35,335 nucleotides of DNA from NCBI GenBank assembly GCA_020356065.1, contig CP070632.1, forward strand, positions 1,730,287 through 1,765,621, written 5' to 3'. The notes under the pieces were generated by a model that saw nothing but the letters and a program-made list of their open reading frames with translations, did no database searches and was not told the DNA's origin. The stretch is from Nitrospiraceae bacterium. Its GTDB lineage: Bacteria; Nitrospirota; Thermodesulfovibrionia; UBA6902. Below are positions 31,923 through 35,335 of the stretch, piece after piece; position 1 is the stretch's first letter; every line of letters starts with the position of its first letter. Made by a program: the position numbers and the translations under genes.

Positions 31923-33185
31923 ATGACGATAAATGTAAGTCATGAAAAACTAACAGTGCTGCACATTGCAACCCTTAACCAGCCGATCAGACCGGATCTT
32001 GGTTATGGCCCCATAGAAACGGTCATTCACAATATAGACAAAGGACTCCATTTTTTGGGTCACAGATCGATCGTAGCCTGCCCCGGTGACTCAGTAGTAA
32101 AGGGGGAACATTATGTAACTGTTGAACAAAGTATCGGTGACTATTGGACCGTTAACACTCCGGAACGGAGACAGACCACGAATATGCACTTTTCAAATGC
32201 ATTGTACAGGGCGGGGATGGGTGATATTGATATCATACACACCCATGATGCAAAGGCAGTTGAGTTCATGTATGACAGTGTATTCAACATGCATATACCA
32301 ATTGTCATGACCCTTCATGTCTCCACAAAAGACAGCCTGCTGGGAGGTGCATACCAGCGCTGGTGCAGTCCTCTTCTGTCATCTCCTCTTGTATTTTGCG
32401 TCGCAATAAGCGAGTATCAGAAGGAGCAGTACAGTTACCTGGTAAATGCACAGAATGTTGTGCACCACGGAATTGATGTTGAAGAATATCCCTCAAAAGA
32501 GGATCCGGATAAAGGAAGCTATTTATTCACTATCGGCAGGGTAACCCATGACAAGGGACAGGACAGGGCCATAGAAATTGCGAAAAAAACAGGTTCCAGG
32601 CTTATCATTGCCGGCTGTGTCCAGAACAAACCTGCAGACAGGGAGTTTTTTGCAGGTCTGAAGAATTCCATAGATCTGTCTGTTGAAGTCGGCAAAAATC
32701 CGGTTGATAATGACTATTATGCCAGGGTAATAAAACCGTTACTGGATTGCGACAAACAGATTATCTACATTGGTGAAATCAGCAGCGAGCAAAAAAAACA
32801 GTGGTACCGGCATGCCCGGGCTACCTTATTCCCCATACAATGGGGTGAGCCATTCGGGCTTGTGCTTGTTGAGTCGATGGCATGCGGTACGCCGGTCATT
32901 GCTCTAAATAAAGGAGCTGTCTCTGAAATAGTGGTGGACGGAAAAACAGGGTTTGTGGTAGATTCCATGACGGCCATGATTGAAGCAGTAGGACGTATAG
33001 ACAGAATTGATCCCCGCAAATGCAGGAGGCATGTGCAGAACCATTTTTCTTTAAAAAATATGGCATTGAACTATTCAAGTTTATATCATCATATAATCGG
33101 CAGTCATAAAACAACTGACCGCCACAGCAGCCTGTCAACCGGCCACTCTTCAAAGCCCGCCATCCGTGGGATAAGAGCCGCATAA
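31923..33185 (+). CDS. glycosyltransferase family 4
   Basis: The 420-residue GT-B glycosyltransferase shows the C-terminal Rossmann domain with FTIGRVTHDKGQDRAIEIAKK and the EX7E motif (E309 and E317) in EPFGLVLVESMACGTPVIAL, then GFVVDSMTAMIEA. The N-terminal domain includes HIATLNQPIRPDLGYGPIETVIHNI and IIHTHDAKAVEFM. I set the start at 31923, where GGAGAG lies seven bases upstream; upstream ATGs (31815, 31872, 31908) lack this or overlap the hairpin. GH15 follows after six bases, so both probably act on one glucan. The acceptor and donor are not readable. Confidence 0.9.
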   Translation: MTINVSHEKLTVLHIATLNQPIRPDLGYGPIETVIHNIDKGLHFLGHRSIVACPGDSVVKGEHYVTVEQSIGDYWTVNTPERRQTTNMHFSNALYRAGMGDIDIIHTHDAKAVEFMYDSVFNMHIPIVMTLHVSTKDSLLGGAYQRWCSPLLSSPLVFCVAISEYQKEQYSYLVNAQNVVHHGIDVEEYPSKEDPDKGSYLFTIGRVTHDKGQDRAIEIAKKTGSRLIIAGCVQNKPADREFFAGLKNSIDLSVEVGKNPVDNDYYARVIKPLLDCDKQIIYIGEISSEQKKQWYRHARATLFPIQWGEPFGLVLVESMACGTPVIALNKGAVSEIVVDGKTGFVVDSMTAMIEAVGRIDRIDPRKCRRHVQNHFSLKNMALNYSSLYHHIIGSHKTTDRHSSLSTGHSSKPAIRGIRAA

Positions 33186-33191
33186 GAAATC

Positions 33192-35153
33192 ATGCCCAAA
33201 GATATTCCGGTAAGCAACGGCAATCTGCTTTTCAATTTTGACTCGGATTATCAGATCAGGGATGTGTACTTTCCCTTTATAGGACAGGAGAACCATTCAA
33301 AAGGAGCCCCTTTCCGATTCGGAGTGTGGGTGGATGGACGCTGCTCCTGGATGGGTCCGGACTGGGAAAAGGATTTGAGATATCACGACGACAGCCTTGT
33401 TACTGATGTGTTGCTGAAAAACGAGCCCCTTGGACTGGAACTTAGGTGCCATGACGTGGTTGATGTGGACCTTAATGTATACATTAAAAAGGTTGAAGTC
33501 AAAAATCTCCAGGATAATGAGCGACAGGTAAGGCTATTTTTCTGTCACGACTTTTATCTTTATGGTTATGATATCGGGGACACTGCCTACTTTGATCCAC
33601 GGCCCCGCTCCATTATCCATTATAAAGCCAATCGTTACTTTCTCATTAACTGCAGCAAGTCCGGCAGGGATGGTGTACATCACTATGCCTGTGGTGATAA
33701 AGAGGTGCCGGGCCGGGAAGGAATATGGAAAGACGCCGAGGATGGAGAACTCAGCGGGAATCAGATTTCATGGGGATCTGCAGATTCTGCTATCGGAATC
33801 TGGCTGCATGTGCCTCCGGGAGGGGAAGCCGAAGCTCATTACTGGATCGCTGCAGGAACGCATTACAATGAAGTCGCTCAAATTAACCGGAACGTAATTG
33901 AGAAGACACCCGATGCGTTGATTAAACGCACATCGGATTACTGGGGAGCATGGGTCACAAAGGAGTCCAGGTCCTTTGGAGACCTGCCCGAATCTGTCAT
34001 CGATATATACAATCGCAGCCTTCTTGTTTTAAGAACTCAGATAGACAACAGGGGAGCTATCACCGCTGCAAATGATTCGGATATAGTCCGTTTTGCCGGA
34101 GATACTTATTCGTACATGTGGGGACGCGACGGGGCCTTTGTGGCCGCTGCATTGGCAAAGGCCGGTTACACTCATGTGTGCATGAAATTTTTTGAATTTT
34201 GTTCCCGTGCTCTGACAGATGAAGGATATCTTTATCAGCATTACAATCCTGATGGATCACTTGCCAGTAACTGGCACCCCTGGCTGGTGGATGGAAAGGC
34301 TGTGCTCCCTATACAGGAGGACTCAACAGCCTTGATTCTCTGGGCTCTCTGGATACACTATGAGAGTTCTAAAGACATAGAATTCATCAGGCCGCTCTAT
34401 GATAGTCTTATTAAGAAATCTGCTGACTTTATGGTCTCTAACCGCGATTCCCGGACAAAACTGCCCATTCCCTGCTATGATCTCTGGGAAGAGCGTTATG
34501 GACTGCACACGTTTACTGTAGCCTCCGTGATTGCCGGACTCAGGGCAGCGGCAAACTTCGCGAGACTCTTCCTGGATACCTCACTAACAGAGAAATATGA
34601 CAACACCGCCGAAGAAATAAAAGGGGGGCTCACGAAACATCTCTACCACAAGGGGATGAAGAGGTATGCCCGCTCCGGGTACCGAAAGGATGAAGGCTAT
34701 GAACTTGATGAAGTGATCGATGTCAGTTTATCTGCACTCGTTATTCTGGGAGTATTGCCTCCCAAAGATCCACGGATGGTCGCGACAATGGATGCTATAC
34801 ACCGGAAATTGTGGCTGAATACTTCTGTTGAAGGCTGTGCGCGATATCAGAATGATGTTTATCATCGTCCTGACGACAGCCCGGCCGATATTCCCGGCAA
34901 CCCCTGGTTTATCTCAACTCTCTGGTTAGCAGAATATTGTATAGCCACCGCAGAAAGTCTTCATGAACTGCGAGAGGCCATTCCTTATATCCAATGGTGT
35001 GCGAAAAATGCTCTTCCTTCCGGTGTACTTGCAGAGCAGGTGCATCCGGGAAACAGCTCTCCACTTTCAGTATCACCGCTTACATGGAGCCATTCCTCTT
35101 TTGTTTGGACGGTTCTGAAGTATGCGGATAAATTCAATTCATTAAATAAATAG
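33192..35153 (+). CDS. glycoside hydrolase family 15 (glucoamylase-like)
   Basis: GH15 enzymes release glucose from alpha-glucan ends or hydrolyse trehalose-like substrates. The 653-residue protein has an N-terminal beta domain (about 1-260) and a C-terminal alpha/alpha barrel (about 270-650). Landmarks include YMWGRDGAFVAAALAKAGY, QEDSTALILWALW, the catalytic acid region DLWEER with E433/E434, NPWFISTLWLAEYCIA and GVLAEQVHPG with E615 as the likely catalytic base. No signal peptide is seen, so it is likely cytosolic. It is translationally close to the GT4 gene, pointing to turnover of an internal glucan, perhaps glycogen given glgC in the window. Confidence 0.92.
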   Translation: MPKDIPVSNGNLLFNFDSDYQIRDVYFPFIGQENHSKGAPFRFGVWVDGRCSWMGPDWEKDLRYHDDSLVTDVLLKNEPLGLELRCHDVVDVDLNVYIKKVEVKNLQDNERQVRLFFCHDFYLYGYDIGDTAYFDPRPRSIIHYKANRYFLINCSKSGRDGVHHYACGDKEVPGREGIWKDAEDGELSGNQISWGSADSAIGIWLHVPPGGEAEAHYWIAAGTHYNEVAQINRNVIEKTPDALIKRTSDYWGAWVTKESRSFGDLPESVIDIYNRSLLVLRTQIDNRGAITAANDSDIVRFAGDTYSYMWGRDGAFVAAALAKAGYTHVCMKFFEFCSRALTDEGYLYQHYNPDGSLASNWHPWLVDGKAVLPIQEDSTALILWALWIHYESSKDIEFIRPLYDSLIKKSADFMVSNRDSRTKLPIPCYDLWEERYGLHTFTVASVIAGLRAAANFARLFLDTSLTEKYDNTAEEIKGGLTKHLYHKGMKRYARSGYRKDEGYELDEVIDVSLSALVILGVLPPKDPRMVATMDAIHRKLWLNTSVEGCARYQNDVYHRPDDSPADIPGNPWFISTLWLAEYCIATAESLHELREAIPYIQWCAKNALPSGVLAEQVHPGNSSPLSVSPLTWSHSSFVWTVLKYADKFNSLNK

Positions 35154-35241
35154 TATTCAGCTCATGTCTTTGCTGATGTCAGTCAGCCTATATGTATCGC
35201 ATGAATCAAATTGATATTCACCCTGTGTTCAATTTAAACTA

Positions 35242-35335
35242 GTGTACTGTCCCACAAATAACTGGCAATAATATTGCATAAATCGTGTATCCATTAAAAT
35301 AAGGAGGGTACACGATGAAAGTTGGAAGGCCGACA
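35242..35335 (+). other. possible element edge and start of an unfinished gene
   Basis: GTGTACTGTCCC at 35242-35253 matches the complement of 15981-15992. AAGGAGGG lies just before an ATG at 35315 that opens MKVGRPT and leaves the window. Such a start is seen in transposases or small terminase-like proteins, but seven codons cannot decide. The stretch 35154-35241 has no gene. Confidence 0.4.

Noticed and set aside
1-35335. CRISPR array, tRNA or rRNA genes
   Set aside because: No regularly spaced repeats of 24-37 bases, no cloverleaf with CCA-type end and no rRNA core sequence was seen by eye.

Overview
The window looks like a chromosome segment from a diderm, LPS-bearing, probably anaerobic or respiratory-flexible bacterium. 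Evidence for this includes gmhA, several lipoprotein signal peptides, a LptM-like lipoprotein, a putative outer-membrane barrel, periplasmic HtrA and c-type cytochromes. The gene content (amidase-GerMN-murI-rph order, a bacterial deoxyhypusine-synthase-like gene, GT4/GH15 glucan enzymes, multiheme cytochrome) reminds me of Nitrospirota/Thermodesulfovibrionia or deltaproteobacterial genomes. That placement is inference; no rRNA or tRNA gene is visible.

Layout. 1-546: no supported gene. 547-6266 (minus): a tightly packed housekeeping block read argH, LptM/Fn3 lipoprotein, gmhA, then amidase, GerMN protein, murI, rph. 6346-8884 (plus): PfkB sugar kinase, DUF1614 membrane protein, flavin reductase-like protein. 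8931-10145 (plus): a five-heme cytochrome whose frame is interrupted by one TGA, followed at once by a SECIS-like stem-loop. 10379-11710 (minus): exported MsrB and a broken spondin_N gene. 12074-14283 (minus): an OmpR-type response regulator and histidine kinase. 14401-16040: deoxyhypusine-synthase-like gene bracketed by two palindromic repeats. 16082-17311 (minus): glgC. 17507-19538 (plus): HtrA protease and a VOC protein, with palindromic repeats. 19953-21862: a stand-alone HEPN-like gene, DUF302 and haem-binding genes, with short repeats around them. 22031-23515: DUF4097 lipoprotein and a barrel gene with an amber stop. 23594-27545: ADP-ribosylglycohydrolase, Kef-type antiporter, frameshifted CsgG-like gene. 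27546-28267: gene-free, with a 113-bp perfect-ended palindrome. 28268-30006 (minus): membrane protein, thioredoxin-fold protein, monoheme cytochrome c. 30230-30532: fossil of a biotin-ligase C-terminus. 30546-31592 (minus): cold-shock operon with a promoter, a leader terminator and an internal terminator. 31923-35153 (plus): glycosyltransferase GT4 and GH15 glucoamylase-like enzyme. 35242-35335: possible edge of another element.

Themes. Envelope biogenesis is prominent (amidase, murI, gmhA, LptM-like, HtrA, DUF4097). Glucan metabolism is represented by glgC, GT4 and GH15. Periplasmic redox functions include the multiheme cytochrome, MsrB, haem_bd, thioredoxin-fold protein and monoheme cytochrome.

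The observation I rate highest is the in-frame TGA in the multiheme cytochrome. The frame continues open for 108 codons after it with family-like sequence. The next 40 nt can fold into an 8-bp stem with a small upper hairpin carrying a GGU loop, at about the distance expected of a bacterial SECIS, so a selenocysteine-containing cytochrome is plausible. The counter-argument is that at least four other reading frames here are broken (spondin_N, barrel, CsgG-like, biotin ligase), so gene decay or sequence error must be excluded first.
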